From: Paenibacillus wulumuqiensis
GTDB taxonomy: Bacteria > Bacillota > Bacilli > Paenibacillales > Paenibacillaceae
Direction: 5' to 3'
Assembly (NCBI RefSeq): GCF_000971965.1
Contig: NZ_LAQP01000017.1
Location: 90,791-154,790, forward strand
DNA length: 64,000 bases
This document shows positions 46,699 through 56,186 of the stretch, piece by piece (position 1 is the stretch's first letter; the number at the start of each line of letters is the position of its first letter). Below the pieces are notes generated by a model. The model was not told the DNA's origin. It searched no databases and was given only the letters and a program-made list of their open reading frames with translations. Both the position numbers and the translations under genes were made by a program.

Positions 46699-47867
46699 TC
46701 TTCTTTCAAAGTATACGGATGGCCATGACAAGCGTGATTGGTAACAAAATACGTTCCTTTCTGACCATGCTTGGTATTATTATTGGTGTATCCTCCGTTA
46801 TTCTGGTCGTATCGGTCGGACGGAATTTTACCAATCAGATCACCGGGCAATTTGACGGCCTGGGTACCAACCAGCTGATGGTATCCATTATGGGAATGGG
46901 AGTAACCAGTTCACTCACCTATGAAGAGGTAGATGCCTTCAGTCAGCTTCAGGGCGTCGATCTGGTCTCTCCTACCATTTCCGGCAGTGCTACTGCCAAA
47001 TCCGGCAATCGTCATACGGATGCCTCACTGGAAGGCGTAACACCCAATTACCGCCCTCTCAAAAATTATCAGCTCCGGGCCGGCCGTTTCCTGCTGGATA
47101 TCGACAGCCAGTATCGCCAGGCAGTCGCTGTACTGGGCTCCGAGGTTGCCAGCAAGCTGTATGGTGCCGGCAATCCGGTCGGTCAGGATGTACGGCTAAA
47201 TGGAATACCTTTTAAAGTAGTGGGCGTGCTCCAGCCCAAAGGCTCTGACCTGAGCGGCTCGAACGATGACAAAGTACTGATTCCCATCGCTACAGCCGAG
47301 CGCTTTTTGCAGACCAAAGGCATTCAGTCCTTTGTCGTCAAAGCAGTGAACCGGCAGGATGTTCCGTCAGTCAAAGCCCAGCTAGAAGCCGGTCTAAACC
47401 ATAAATTCAAAAATCATCCGGAAGCCTACAATGTATTTGATGCGCAGGAGATGATTGAGAGTTCGGAGAAAACCTCGGCGATGATGTCTACCGCCCTCGC
47501 CAGTATTGCAGGTATCTCCCTCATTGTCGGCGGTATCGGGATTATGAATATCATGATTATGTCCGTTAATGAACGTACCCGGGAAATCGGCATCCGCAAA
47601 GCACTGGGTGCCAAGAAAAGCAATATTCTGATGCAGTTTATGTTCGAGTCCATCGTACTGAGCAGCTTTGGCGGATTGATCGGTATAGGGGCAGGCATTG
47701 GGCTGACCTCCCTGGCCAGCAAGCTCCTCGGTAATCCTATCGATTACGCCTGGGATATCGTGCTGATCTCGTTTTTGTTTTCCTTTTTTATCGGTCTCGT
47801 ATTTGGTATCAGTCCGGCCTACAAAGCTTCCCGGCTGCGGCCAATCCATGCACTACGTACCGACTGA
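46695..47867 (+). CDS. ABC transporter permease, MacB family
   Basis: 390-residue permease: first helix at about residues 18-40 (IRSFLTMLGIIIGVSSVILVV), a large extracellular MacB_PCD domain (about 45-260), and three C-terminal helices (IAGISLIVGGIGIMNIMI, then the coupling segment VNERTREIGIRKALGAKKSNI, FGGLIGIGAGIGL, and FLFSFFIGLVFGISPAYKASR). It works as a dimer with the preceding ATPase as a mechanotransmission exporter (family knowledge). Last gene of the coupled set; a two-component pair follows after 105 bases. Confidence 0.95.
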   Translation: MIFFQSIRMAMTSVIGNKIRSFLTMLGIIIGVSSVILVVSVGRNFTNQITGQFDGLGTNQLMVSIMGMGVTSSLTYEEVDAFSQLQGVDLVSPTISGSATAKSGNRHTDASLEGVTPNYRPLKNYQLRAGRFLLDIDSQYRQAVAVLGSEVASKLYGAGNPVGQDVRLNGIPFKVVGVLQPKGSDLSGSNDDKVLIPIATAERFLQTKGIQSFVVKAVNRQDVPSVKAQLEAGLNHKFKNHPEAYNVFDAQEMIESSEKTSAMMSTALASIAGISLIVGGIGIMNIMIMSVNERTREIGIRKALGAKKSNILMQFMFESIVLSSFGGLIGIGAGIGLTSLASKLLGNPIDYAWDIVLISFLFSFFIGLVFGISPAYKASRLRPIHALRTD

Positions 47868-47972
47868 TGACACAGCGGAGCATGCCATTCACAGCTTCAT
47901 TTACCGAAGTCATAGCCAGATCGCGTCAGCATAAATAGATTCCCTCATAATGATCACAGAAAGGATAAAGGT

Positions 47973-49418
47973 ATGACAATTAAACAGCGCCTCGTGATCT
48001 CCAACATTCTTATGGTTGTAATACCTGTATTTATTTCTGTCATCATTATTCTGGCAGGCATCTTCCTGTCCAATCAGTACTGGAAAAGTATCGATGAAAG
48101 TGAAAACAGCATCTATGAAGATCCGGATATGCTGCTTAACGCCACGCGGGAACTTATCCATAACCAGCAAAGCCCGGACCCGCAGAAAATCCGGAAGCTG
48201 AATCAATATCTGAAAAAGAACACGATGAAGCTGAGCATCTATTCGGCCAGACAGCCAATCTATACCTTTGGCATAACGGATATCGACCGCGACAACAAAA
48301 TGATGAAGGCAATTCAAATGCTGCCTGGTGATGCCAGTCTGACCATGGATCAGGAAAGTGTCTATGTGCAGAATATAGATGTAGATGGCAAAACGTATAC
48401 GGTAGCGATTTTCAGCAAATTTGCCAAATATAATTCCAGCGACGGCAGTTATGAACTATACCGCTTTTTGAGCAATGCTTTTCTGGTACTGCTCGGGATC
48501 GGAACTATTATTACCGTCATCTTTACCAATCGCTTTCTGACCCACTTTGTTTTCAGGCATATCCGGCAGCCGCTGGATAATCTGGTGCATGCCGTGCACG
48601 AGATCCGCGACGGTAATCTGGATGCGCATATCCATTATCCGAACAACGATGAATTTGCTTCGGTCTGCCGGGATTTTAACGATATGGCTGTACAGCTCAA
48701 GCAATCGCTGCATCTGATCCAGAGACAGGAGGAGAATCGCAAGGAACTGCTCGCCAGCATCTCCCATGATCTTCGCTCTCCCCTGACCTCAATCCGTGCC
48801 TATTCCGAAGGTCTACTGGATGGCGTAGCCAGCACCCCGGAATCCCGTCACAACTATATCTCGATGATCAAGACCAAGGCGGAAGATATCGATCGTATGG
48901 TAGCCAAAATTTTCCTATTTTCCAAAATGGATATGGGTGATTATCCATACGATCCCGAGCGGCTGGATGTGAATCAGGAGCTGCTTTCCCTGATCCGGGC
49001 GACTGCGGAAGAATACTGGTCCAGAGGTCTGGATATCGAGCTGGATGTTTCCAATGAACCGGCCCTAATTATCGCTGATCAGGTACAGTTTGACAGCATA
49101 TTTACGAATATTCTGGAAAATAGTCTGAATTACAAAGACAAGGAGCGCTGTCATATCCGTATCAGCACCCGGCTGGAGGATCAGCAGCTGCTCATTCGGC
49201 TGACCGATAATGGTCCCGGTGTTCCAGAAGAATCGCTGGGCAAATTATTTGATGCGTTCTACCGCAGTGATCCATCCCGTAATCTTCCTCACAAAGGCAG
49301 CGGACTCGGACTCGCGATTACAGCCAAAGCCGTCGAACGCATGGGCGGCCATATTGAAGCCAAACTATCGCCGGCAGGCGGTCTCTGTATCGAGATTCAT
49401 CTGCCGGTGATCCGGTAG
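47973..49418 (+). CDS. Sensor histidine kinase
   Basis: 481-residue membrane kinase. First helix about residues 9-32 (ISNILMVVIPVFISVIIILAG), extracellular sensor to about 163, second helix about 165-187, HAMP domain (FRHIRQPLDNLVHAVHEIRDGNLD), HisKA with H265 in SISHDLRSPLTSI, then the ATPase domain with N box FTNILENSLNYK, G1 DNGPGVPEE and G2 GSGLGLAI. GGATAAAGGT precedes the ATG. It lies directly after the MacB-type operon and before its regulator partner, so it may sense a signal linked to that exporter. Confidence 0.93.
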   Translation: MTIKQRLVISNILMVVIPVFISVIIILAGIFLSNQYWKSIDESENSIYEDPDMLLNATRELIHNQQSPDPQKIRKLNQYLKKNTMKLSIYSARQPIYTFGITDIDRDNKMMKAIQMLPGDASLTMDQESVYVQNIDVDGKTYTVAIFSKFAKYNSSDGSYELYRFLSNAFLVLLGIGTIITVIFTNRFLTHFVFRHIRQPLDNLVHAVHEIRDGNLDAHIHYPNNDEFASVCRDFNDMAVQLKQSLHLIQRQEENRKELLASISHDLRSPLTSIRAYSEGLLDGVASTPESRHNYISMIKTKAEDIDRMVAKIFLFSKMDMGDYPYDPERLDVNQELLSLIRATAEEYWSRGLDIELDVSNEPALIIADQVQFDSIFTNILENSLNYKDKERCHIRISTRLEDQQLLIRLTDNGPGVPEESLGKLFDAFYRSDPSRNLPHKGSGLGLAITAKAVERMGGHIEAKLSPAGGLCIEIHLPVIR

Positions 49419-49431
49419 GAGGTGCACTACA

Positions 49432-50127
49432 GTGAAAAAGATACTTATTATTGAAGACGATGAGGCTATTGCCGCGATCGAGCGGGACTATCTGGAGATT
49501 AACCAGTTTGCCGTGGAGATCGCGGACAATGGAATTACCGGTGTAGACAGAGCGTTATCCGGACAATTCCAGCTGATTCTGCTCGATCTGATGCTGCCCG
49601 GACAGGATGGATTTGCCGTATGTCGTCAGCTGAGAGAAAAGCTGGATATCCCTATCCTGATGGTCACCGCCAAGCAGGAGGATATCGACAAGATCCGCGG
49701 GCTTGGACTGGGTGCCGATGATTATATCGTCAAGCCCTTTTCCCCCAATGAACTGGTCGCCAGGGTCAAATCCAATCTGGCACAGTACGCTCGTCTTAAA
49801 GGCGGCAATCGAGCTGCCCAGCAGAGCGGTACGATCGAGATCGGTTCCTTTGTTATCAATACCGATGCCCACCGTGCCTATCTCCAGGGCCGTGAATTGG
49901 AACTCAAGAAAAAGGAATTTGACCTGCTTCATTTTCTGGTGGTGAATTCCAATATTGTGTTCAGCAAAGATACGCTGTACGAACGTATATGGGGATTTGA
50001 TTCGGTAGGCGATAATGCGACAGTAGCCGTGCACATCAACCGGCTGCGCGAGAAGATTGAAGAAGACCCGGGTAATCCGAGGTATATCCAGACCGTCTGG
50101 GGAGCCGGCTACCGCTTCCAACCATAA
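49432..50127 (+). CDS. OmpR-family response regulator
   Basis: 231-residue regulator. Receiver domain with EDD at residues 8-10, phospho-acceptor D52 (LLDLMLPGQDG), and Lys in DYIVKPFSPNELVARVK. Winged helix output domain at about 130-230 (ELKKKEFDLLHFLV, then NATVAVHINRLREKIE and YIQTVWGAGYRFQP). The start is GTG with AGGAGG 9 bases upstream; it lies 13 bases after the kinase. Likely target: the MacAB-type operon upstream (inference). Confidence 0.95.
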   Translation: MKKILIIEDDEAIAAIERDYLEINQFAVEIADNGITGVDRALSGQFQLILLDLMLPGQDGFAVCRQLREKLDIPILMVTAKQEDIDKIRGLGLGADDYIVKPFSPNELVARVKSNLAQYARLKGGNRAAQQSGTIEIGSFVINTDAHRAYLQGRELELKKKEFDLLHFLVVNSNIVFSKDTLYERIWGFDSVGDNATVAVHINRLREKIEEDPGNPRYIQTVWGAGYRFQP

Positions 50128-50458
50128 AGAAAATAGTTGGTTCAGACCCTTTGTTATTCTGGTGGCCTCGTACTCCGGTATTTTGGTGCCCTCATATTCT
50201 CATGCTCTCGTGTTCTCATGTTCTCGTATTCCAGTATTTTAGTGCTCTAGTCTTGTAGTGTCCAATATTCCGGTACACTGAAATAATAGGTTCCCATCTA
50301 ATCATTTTGCCCATAAAAAATGCACCCTCTCCTGTTCACCGGGTTACCCACATTGGGTTCCGGTATTCAGTAAAAGGGTGCATTTTCTGTATATTATTTT
50401 ATACAGGAATGAATGAGATCATCCCATAAGTGATGTTATTCAAGCAATTCAATGAATA
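50128..50458. other. Intergenic region between the response regulator and glmS
   Basis: No gene seen. It contains imperfect direct repeats around 50168-50260 (CTCGTACTCCGGTATTTT and CTCGTATTCCAGTATTTT, plus several TCTCATG/TCTCGTG words) and a shared terminator at 50317-50386. Confidence 0.6.
50317..50386. terminator. Bidirectional terminator between the response regulator and glmS
   Basis: AAAATGCACCCT / AGGGTGCATTTT, 12-bp perfect outer stem, with an inner ACCGG/CCGGT plus ACCCA/TGGGT stem. T runs on both strands; the two flanking genes are convergent. Confidence 0.82.
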
Positions 50459-52291
50459 CTACTCAACGGTTACGCTCTTCGCCAGATTACGTGGTTTGTC
50501 CACATCATGTTCCAGCGCCAGAGAAGCGTAGTAAGCCAGCAGCTGCAGCACAACGACCGACAGAGCCGGGCTCAGGATTGGCAGTGTTCTTGGGATGGTC
50601 ATCACGGTATCTACCGATTTCAGCAGATCCTCGCGGTTCTCTTCATAAGATACAACCATCACTTCGCCGCCGCGAGCTTTGACTTCCTTGATATTGCTGA
50701 CGGTTTTCTCGAGTACATCTTCCTGAGTCGCCAGAGCGATAACCGGGATGCCTTCTTCAATCAGAGCCAGAGTACCGTGTTTCAGTTCGCCTGCTGCATA
50801 TGCTTCGGAGTGGATGTAGGAGATCTCTTTCAGTTTCAGAGAGCCTTCCTGTACCACTGCATAATCCACACCGCGTCCGATAAAGAAGAGGTGTTTGTGC
50901 TGAGCGATATGCTCGGCATAGGTCTTGATTTCCGGTGCCATTTCCAGTACTTTCTCTACCTGCTCCGGCAGGGAATCCATCGCTGCCAGTGTACGTGTAA
51001 TCTCTTCAGTTGTCTGTGTGCCGCGGATCTCAGCCATGTACAGACCGAACAGATAGAACGCGATCAGCTGGGAAGTGTATGCTTTAGTAGATGCTACGGC
51101 AATTTCCGGTCCTGCCAGTGTAGCGATCACATCATCAGCATCACGGGCGATCGAGCTGCCTACCACGTTGGTGATAGCAATAACATGAGCACCATTGGCC
51201 TGTGCTTCACGCAGTGCTGCCAGTGTATCTGCCGTTTCACCGGACTGGCTGACAACGATCACGAGTGTATCTTTGTTGATGATTGGGGAACGGTAACGGT
51301 ATTCGGAAGCTACATCCGTTTCTACCGGAATATGAGCCAGCTTCTCGATAATATTACGTCCTACCAGACCTGCATGGTAAGCTGTACCACAAGCAATGAT
51401 TTGTACATTGCGGATATTGCGGATTTGCTCAGGTGTCAGTTTCAGATCGCTGAAATGAACGCCTTTGCCATCATCATTTACACGACCCAGCATCGTATCA
51501 CGATAAGCTTTTGGCTGCTCGTGAATTTCTTTCAGCATGAAATGGTCAAAACCGCCTTTTTCTGCAGTAACTGCATCCCAATCCACATGGATCATTTCTC
51601 GGGAAATAAAGTTGCCTTCAATCGTCATCAGCTCAACAGCATCCTTGGTCAGAACAGCCATTTCACCATCATTCAGAATGTAGACATTACGTGTATATTT
51701 CAGAATCGCCGGGATATCGGAACCGATAAAGTTCTCGCCTTCACCTACGCCGATAACGAGCGGGCTTGCCTGGCGAACAGCTACCAGTTTGTCCGGCTCA
51801 TGCTCTGTCAGAACGCCAAGTGCAAATGCACCGCGCATGTAAGTAACTGCTTTTTGAACAGCTTTGACGATATCGCCTTCGTATTCACGAGCAACCAGGT
51901 GTGCAATAACCTCGGTATCGGTCTCGGATACAAAATGAATACCGGAACGGATCAGTTCATCTTTCAGTTCCAGATAGTTCTCGATAATGCCGTTGTGTAC
52001 AACAGAGAATTTTTGCTTCTCGTCTGTGTGTGGATGGGAGTTAACATCCGATGGTTTACCGTGAGTCGCCCAGCGTGTGTGTCCGATACCCGCTCTGCCG
52101 ATCAGTGGATGCTGCTCCAGTCTTGCTTCTAGGTTAGCCATACGGCCCTGTGCCTTAACAACCTGCAGACCACTGTCTGTAAATACGGAGATACCTGCGG
52201 AATCGTACCCGCGATATTCCAGTTTGCGAAGCCCGTCCACCAAAATTTCCTGCGTATTTTTATCTCCAATATATCCAACAATACCACACAT
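50459..52291 (-). CDS. glmS: Glutamine-fructose-6-phosphate aminotransferase (isomerising)
   Basis: 610-residue enzyme making glucosamine-6-phosphate, the first step toward UDP-GlcNAc for peptidoglycan. The N-terminal glutaminase domain starts with C2 as nucleophile (MCGIVGYIGD) and contains GHTRWATHGKPS. Two SIS domains follow (SQSGETADTLAALREA; ASTKAYTSQLIAFYL), and the C-terminus is KPRNLAKSVTVE, as in the family. GGAGG lies 9 bases before the ATG. A glmS ribozyme in the leader gives feedback by GlcN6P. Its neighbour glmM supplies the next step. Confidence 0.98.
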   Translation of the reverse strand: MCGIVGYIGDKNTQEILVDGLRKLEYRGYDSAGISVFTDSGLQVVKAQGRMANLEARLEQHPLIGRAGIGHTRWATHGKPSDVNSHPHTDEKQKFSVVHNGIIENYLELKDELIRSGIHFVSETDTEVIAHLVAREYEGDIVKAVQKAVTYMRGAFALGVLTEHEPDKLVAVRQASPLVIGVGEGENFIGSDIPAILKYTRNVYILNDGEMAVLTKDAVELMTIEGNFISREMIHVDWDAVTAEKGGFDHFMLKEIHEQPKAYRDTMLGRVNDDGKGVHFSDLKLTPEQIRNIRNVQIIACGTAYHAGLVGRNIIEKLAHIPVETDVASEYRYRSPIINKDTLVIVVSQSGETADTLAALREAQANGAHVIAITNVVGSSIARDADDVIATLAGPEIAVASTKAYTSQLIAFYLFGLYMAEIRGTQTTEEITRTLAAMDSLPEQVEKVLEMAPEIKTYAEHIAQHKHLFFIGRGVDYAVVQEGSLKLKEISYIHSEAYAAGELKHGTLALIEEGIPVIALATQEDVLEKTVSNIKEVKARGGEVMVVSYEENREDLLKSVDTVMTIPRTLPILSPALSVVVLQLLAYYASLALEHDVDKPRNLAKSVTVE

Positions 52292-52429
52292 GTTTATATT
52301 CCTCCGTTCGATAATACGTCCGTTGACGTTAGGTAGTACATGAGGAATAGAAATCAGGATTATGCAATTATAGATTCATAGCGAATGCACATTTGATAAT
52401 TCTGTATTTCTATTCATGTCACATGTACA

Positions 52430-52604
52430 TTCTTATAATGATTTAGCTGGCATCGAATGGATCTTTGTGGCAGAGATCACTCTCTGCATTTGGATTCCAA
52501 TTTGCGGTCTGATGCGTCACCGGAAGGTCCCCGCCGAATGTTTCGAACACCTTCACCTCGTCAGCTCGATTTTTACTTTCTCCGTCTCTTCGAGCTCTGG
52601 CGCT
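52430..52604 (-). ncRNA. glmS ribozyme (GlcN6P-activated)
   Basis: The minus strand from 52604 reads AAGCGCCAGAGCTCGAAGAG, then after the P2 loop GACGAGGTGAAGG, TTCGAAACATTCGGCGGGGA and CCTTCCGGT, which are the conserved core of the glmS ribozyme; the P3/P4 stem-loops (TCTGCC region) extend to about 52440. Cleavage is expected just before the G at 52603. It lies about 140 bases upstream of glmS. In Bacillus, GlcN6P acts as cofactor for self-cleavage, after which the mRNA is degraded. Boundaries are approximate. Confidence 0.92.
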
Positions 52605-52698
52605 TGGTCCTGCTTATTAACATCACGATCCTCACTTTCTGTCTGAAGTCATGCTGCTGTTGTAATGTTACAGTTATATTACAAATAGCAACTTTTTC

Positions 52699-52727
52699 AT
52701 TATATTCATGTTTGAGGGATAAGGCAA
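52699..52727 (-). promoter_or_regulatory. Sigma-A promoter of glmS
   Basis: Minus strand TTGCCT, 17 bases, TATAAT, with a start site expected near 52692, about 90 bases before the ribozyme cleavage site and 400 before the glmS start codon. It shows that glmS has its own promoter separate from the cdaA-cdaR-glmM unit. Confidence 0.75.
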
Positions 52728-52959
52728 TGATAAAAATGTGACATCGTTATCATGAGCAAAATAAGCACTGTTGATGTGACATTATATGCATGTATCCACT
52801 ATTCACATGAATCATTTAACACAATCAGCAGCAGATTAACCGGAAACATCTGATCGATTTACATTTATATCCATTTATAGCGCTTTGTTATTTATCCAGC
52901 AGAGACACAGAACCGTAGTAGCCCCTTTGACCGTCTTCCTGTACTAACTTTGATATAAA

Positions 52960-52996
52960 AAAGACAACGAACCTTGTAGCTCTGTTCGTTGTCTTT
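52960..52996 (-). terminator. Terminator of the cdaA-cdaR-glmM operon
   Basis: AAAGACAACGAA / TTCGTTGTCTTT, perfect 12-bp stem, 13-base loop, then TTTTTTATA on the minus strand, about 85 bases past glmM. Confidence 0.88.
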
Positions 52997-53078
52997 ACCT
53001 TGCTATATGCTAGCCGGAAAGACTGCTGTCTTCCGGACAGCTTTCTGCTTGATCATTTTGCTGGCCTTATTCACTTTA

Positions 53079-54419
53079 TTAAACGAGTTCTTTTTTCACC
53101 ACGTCTGCGATCTGGGCAACATACTGCTCCAGCTCTTCTTTATCGGGGCCTTCCGCCATTACACGGATCAGGGATTCCGTACCGGATGGACGCACCAGTA
53201 CGCGGCCGTTACTGCCCAGCTGATCTTCGACTGCTTTTACCGCAGCTGCGATCGCCGTATTGCCTTCATAGCGCGCTTTGCTCTCTACACGTACGTTGAC
53301 GAGTACCTGTGGATACTTGTTCATCATGGACTTCAGTTCGCTAAGCGATTTGCCGGAGCCTACGAGCGTATCGACCAGCTGTACAGCGGTCAGGATACCA
53401 TCACCAGTTGTAATGTAATCGAGGAAAATAACATGACCGGACTGCTCGCCACCAAGCGTATAACCACCACGTCTCATTTCTTCCATAACATAACGGTCAC
53501 CGACAGCTGTCTGTGCAGTGCGCAGCGACAGGGCTTCAGTCGCTTTGTAGAATCCGATATTGCTCATTACCGTAGATACGATTGTGCTATCTTTCAGCTT
53601 GCCCGCGCGATTCATTGCATCTCCGCAGATACAGAGGATGTAATCGCCATCGACTTCTTCCCCTTTTTCATCAATAGCGATCAGACGATCGGCATCTCCG
53701 TCAAAAGCCAGACCGATCTGCGCACCATGACGCAGAACTTCCTCTTTCAGCTTCTCCGGATGGGTGGAGCCGCAGTGGTCATTAATGTTAAGACCGTTTG
53801 GTTCTGCACCGATAGCGATTACTTCCGCACCCAGTTCTTTGAAGAAAGCAGGAGCCAGCTCATAAGCAGCACCGTTCGCACAGTCCATTACAATTTTCAC
53901 ACCTTCAAAAGAATGGGTAATCGTAGATTTCAGATGTTCCAGGTATTTGTATTTGGATGTATCATCATTAACAATCGTTCCCAGTTCTGCGCCTACCGGA
54001 CGTGGCAGCTTGTCTTCTGCAGCATCCATCAGTGCTTCGATCTGCAGTTCCGTTTCATCGGATAGTTTGAATCCGTCGCCGCCAAAAAATTTGATACCGT
54101 TATCCTGTACCGGGTTGTGTGAAGCGGAGATCATTACACCGGCATCCGCTTTAAGTAAACGGGTAATGTAAGCTACCGCAGGTGTGCTCACGACACCGAG
54201 ACGAATAATGTGCGCGCCAATGGACAGCATACCTGCGATCAGCGCAGATTCCAGCATCAGGCCGGATATACGGGTATCCATTCCGATGACTACAGTCGGC
54301 TTGTCTGCACCATGTGTCAGTACATAACCCCCACAGCGGCCGATTTGATAAGCCATCTCTGCTGTTAATTCTTTATTCGCTACCCCACGTACACCGTCTG
54401 TTCCGAAATATTTACCCAT
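53079..54419 (-). CDS. glmM: Phosphoglucosamine mutase
   Basis: 446-residue enzyme interconverting glucosamine-6-phosphate and glucosamine-1-phosphate, second step of UDP-GlcNAc synthesis. The N-terminus [14 protein letters not shown], the phosphoserine loop [21 protein letters not shown] (Ser about 100), the metal loop [10 protein letters not shown] and the C-terminal [15 protein letters not shown] are all present. GGGAG lies 8 bases before the ATG. It follows cdaR by 177 bases on the same strand; the cdaA-cdaR-glmM order is conserved in Firmicutes and GlmM is known to bind and inhibit CdaA. Confidence 0.98.
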   Translation of the reverse strand: MGKYFGTDGVRGVANKELTAEMAYQIGRCGGYVLTHGADKPTVVIGMDTRISGLMLESALIAGMLSIGAHIIRLGVVSTPAVAYITRLLKADAGVMISASHNPVQDNGIKFFGGDGFKLSDETELQIEALMDAAEDKLPRPVGAELGTIVNDDTSKYKYLEHLKSTITHSFEGVKIVMDCANGAAYELAPAFFKELGAEVIAIGAEPNGLNINDHCGSTHPEKLKEEVLRHGAQIGLAFDGDADRLIAIDEKGEEVDGDYILCICGDAMNRAGKLKDSTIVSTVMSNIGFYKATEALSLRTAQTAVGDRYVMEEMRRGGYTLGGEQSGHVIFLDYITTGDGILTAVQLVDTLVGSGKSLSELKSMMNKYPQVLVNVRVESKARYEGNTAIAAAVKAVEDQLGSNGRVLVRPSGTESLIRVMAEGPDKEELEQYVAQIADVVKKELV

Positions 54420-54596
54420 AGTTGTGCTCCCTTATGATATTAATAGTAAATTTCATTGTTGTTTGAACCGTCTAAAAGCAGCCTGGCAGCAGCGACTCTA
54501 TTATCCCGTCGCCGGCCAGACTGCATCAGACAACCACTTCTTTATACGTCTTCCCTACCTTGCTGTCAATAGCGATTCTGTTCATATCTGAATAAT

Positions 54597-56186
54597 TTAG
54601 TGATAGGTTGTGGTGAAAACTGCTTTGGCACTTGTTGTAGTTTCCCCATTCTGGTTGACAGAACCCTGCTTCTGCTGGGTACCCTCCTCAGGAGCGACCG
54701 GTTGTGCCGGCTCCGTGCTGGACAAGGGCGGTGCACTGCTTTCCGGCTGAGTTCCCTCTGCTGAAGGCGTTTCCGGCTGCTGTTCGCTGCCTGTGCCGGT
54801 ACTGCTTCCTGGCTGCTCCGGGTTGGAGCTATCCGGTACAGGATTACCCGTACCAGATTGAGCCTCTCCTTCTTCTGCAGCACTGGAGCCGTTACTTTGT
54901 CCATTATCCGTCTCGGTCCCGCTGTCTGATCCGGTACTGCCCGCCTTCTCGGTAATCGTAACTGTTGCGTTCAGCTTGATCCCCGGATCAGTCAGACTAA
55001 CCGTCTCCGGCAGTACAATCTGAACCGGAATCGTATAGGTACCCGGACCACGTCCGCTGATATTAGCGGTTGCCTTGATATCTTCCAGCTTCACGGCCTG
55101 TAGTGCTTCCGGAGAACCTTTGATATTCAAGCTGACCTGTTTGCTTTGTGGCTTGGTGATTACGGCTTCTACATTGGAACCTGTTCCTACCAGACCTATC
55201 GGCACATTCTGGATCACCCGCTCGGAGAATTCCTCTGTCGTAATCTTCACCTGTACGGAAGAAGGCGAGACTCGTTCTGTCCCTGCGGGAAGATCCAGCT
55301 TGGCTGTCAGTGTGACGGTCCCTGCCTGCTCAATGGAGCTCAGATCGACAGATGCGGTAATCGAATCGCCCAGCGCAGCCAGTGCGGATTCCGAACCATA
55401 TACCGTAATCTCATCTGCGCTGACCTCTGTACCAGCCAGTACCAGGCTGTTTGGCAGCTGTCCGGTATAACTGAGATTGAGCGGCAGTGTTCTTGTGGCC
55501 GCTCCGATCGGTACTTCGACTTTTACGGAGGCCGGTGAGATGATTGCATCCTTCATAACATTGCCGGACTTGTCATAGACCGTCAATGCGACAGTTTTCG
55601 ATACCGTATCGGTTGCGCCAGCTATACTGATCACACCCTGTACCTTCTGTACGTCTTCCAGGCGGCTCTGCGGCAGTGTAACACTTACCTTGTCTGTTCC
55701 ATCAGTAACGACCGGATTGCCCTTCTGATAGCCCTGTGCAGGCTCTCCTTGCGCTACAATCTCCGGCACAAAGGCATTGGATGTTTTCTCTTCAATCGTT
55801 ACTTTTACCACACTAGGCGTAGAGGATACATACTGCACACTCGCAGGCGTATCCGTGATCAGCGGCAGGCTAACCGTACCCGGCCCTTTGATCTGGCTCA
55901 GATCCACTTTGGCCTTGTAGCTATCCGAAGGCAGCAGATCCGGGCGTGTTCCCCTTACTTCGATACTGACTGTCGAAGGCTCGATCGATTTTAATACATA
56001 TTTATCCTCGTCAAATCCATAAGGCTGTACCTGTACATCATTAATTACACTGGTGCCTACCTGGGAAGCTGAAGATTGCATGGGAAGGGTATTGTTATCC
56101 ATATGGACCATAATCCACAGCAGTATGCTTACTACCAGTGCCAGTACTTTAGCTACCGTGTTATTACTGATCCATTTGTCCATCAT
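54597..56186 (-). CDS. cdaR: CdaR, YbbR-domain regulator of diadenylate cyclase
   Basis: 529 residues: an N-terminal membrane helix (KVLALVVSILLWIMVHMD), then four YbbR beta domains outside the membrane (repeats with 'PSSV.V.I' strands, for example APSTVSIEVRGTRPDL-like EPSTVSIEVRGTRPDL, SPASVKVEVPIG, SPSSVQVKITTEEF). The last ~115 residues are a low-complexity tail rich in Ser, Glu, Gly, Pro and Gln, longer than in Bacillus YbbR. The start overlaps the cdaA end by 23 bases. CdaR modulates CdaA activity at the membrane (family knowledge). Confidence 0.93.
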   Translation of the reverse strand: MMDKWISNNTVAKVLALVVSILLWIMVHMDNNTLPMQSSASQVGTSVINDVQVQPYGFDEDKYVLKSIEPSTVSIEVRGTRPDLLPSDSYKAKVDLSQIKGPGTVSLPLITDTPASVQYVSSTPSVVKVTIEEKTSNAFVPEIVAQGEPAQGYQKGNPVVTDGTDKVSVTLPQSRLEDVQKVQGVISIAGATDTVSKTVALTVYDKSGNVMKDAIISPASVKVEVPIGAATRTLPLNLSYTGQLPNSLVLAGTEVSADEITVYGSESALAALGDSITASVDLSSIEQAGTVTLTAKLDLPAGTERVSPSSVQVKITTEEFSERVIQNVPIGLVGTGSNVEAVITKPQSKQVSLNIKGSPEALQAVKLEDIKATANISGRGPGTYTIPVQIVLPETVSLTDPGIKLNATVTITEKAGSTGSDSGTETDNGQSNGSSAAEEGEAQSGTGNPVPDSSNPEQPGSSTGTGSEQQPETPSAEGTQPESSAPPLSSTEPAQPVAPEEGTQQKQGSVNQNGETTTSAKAVFTTTYH

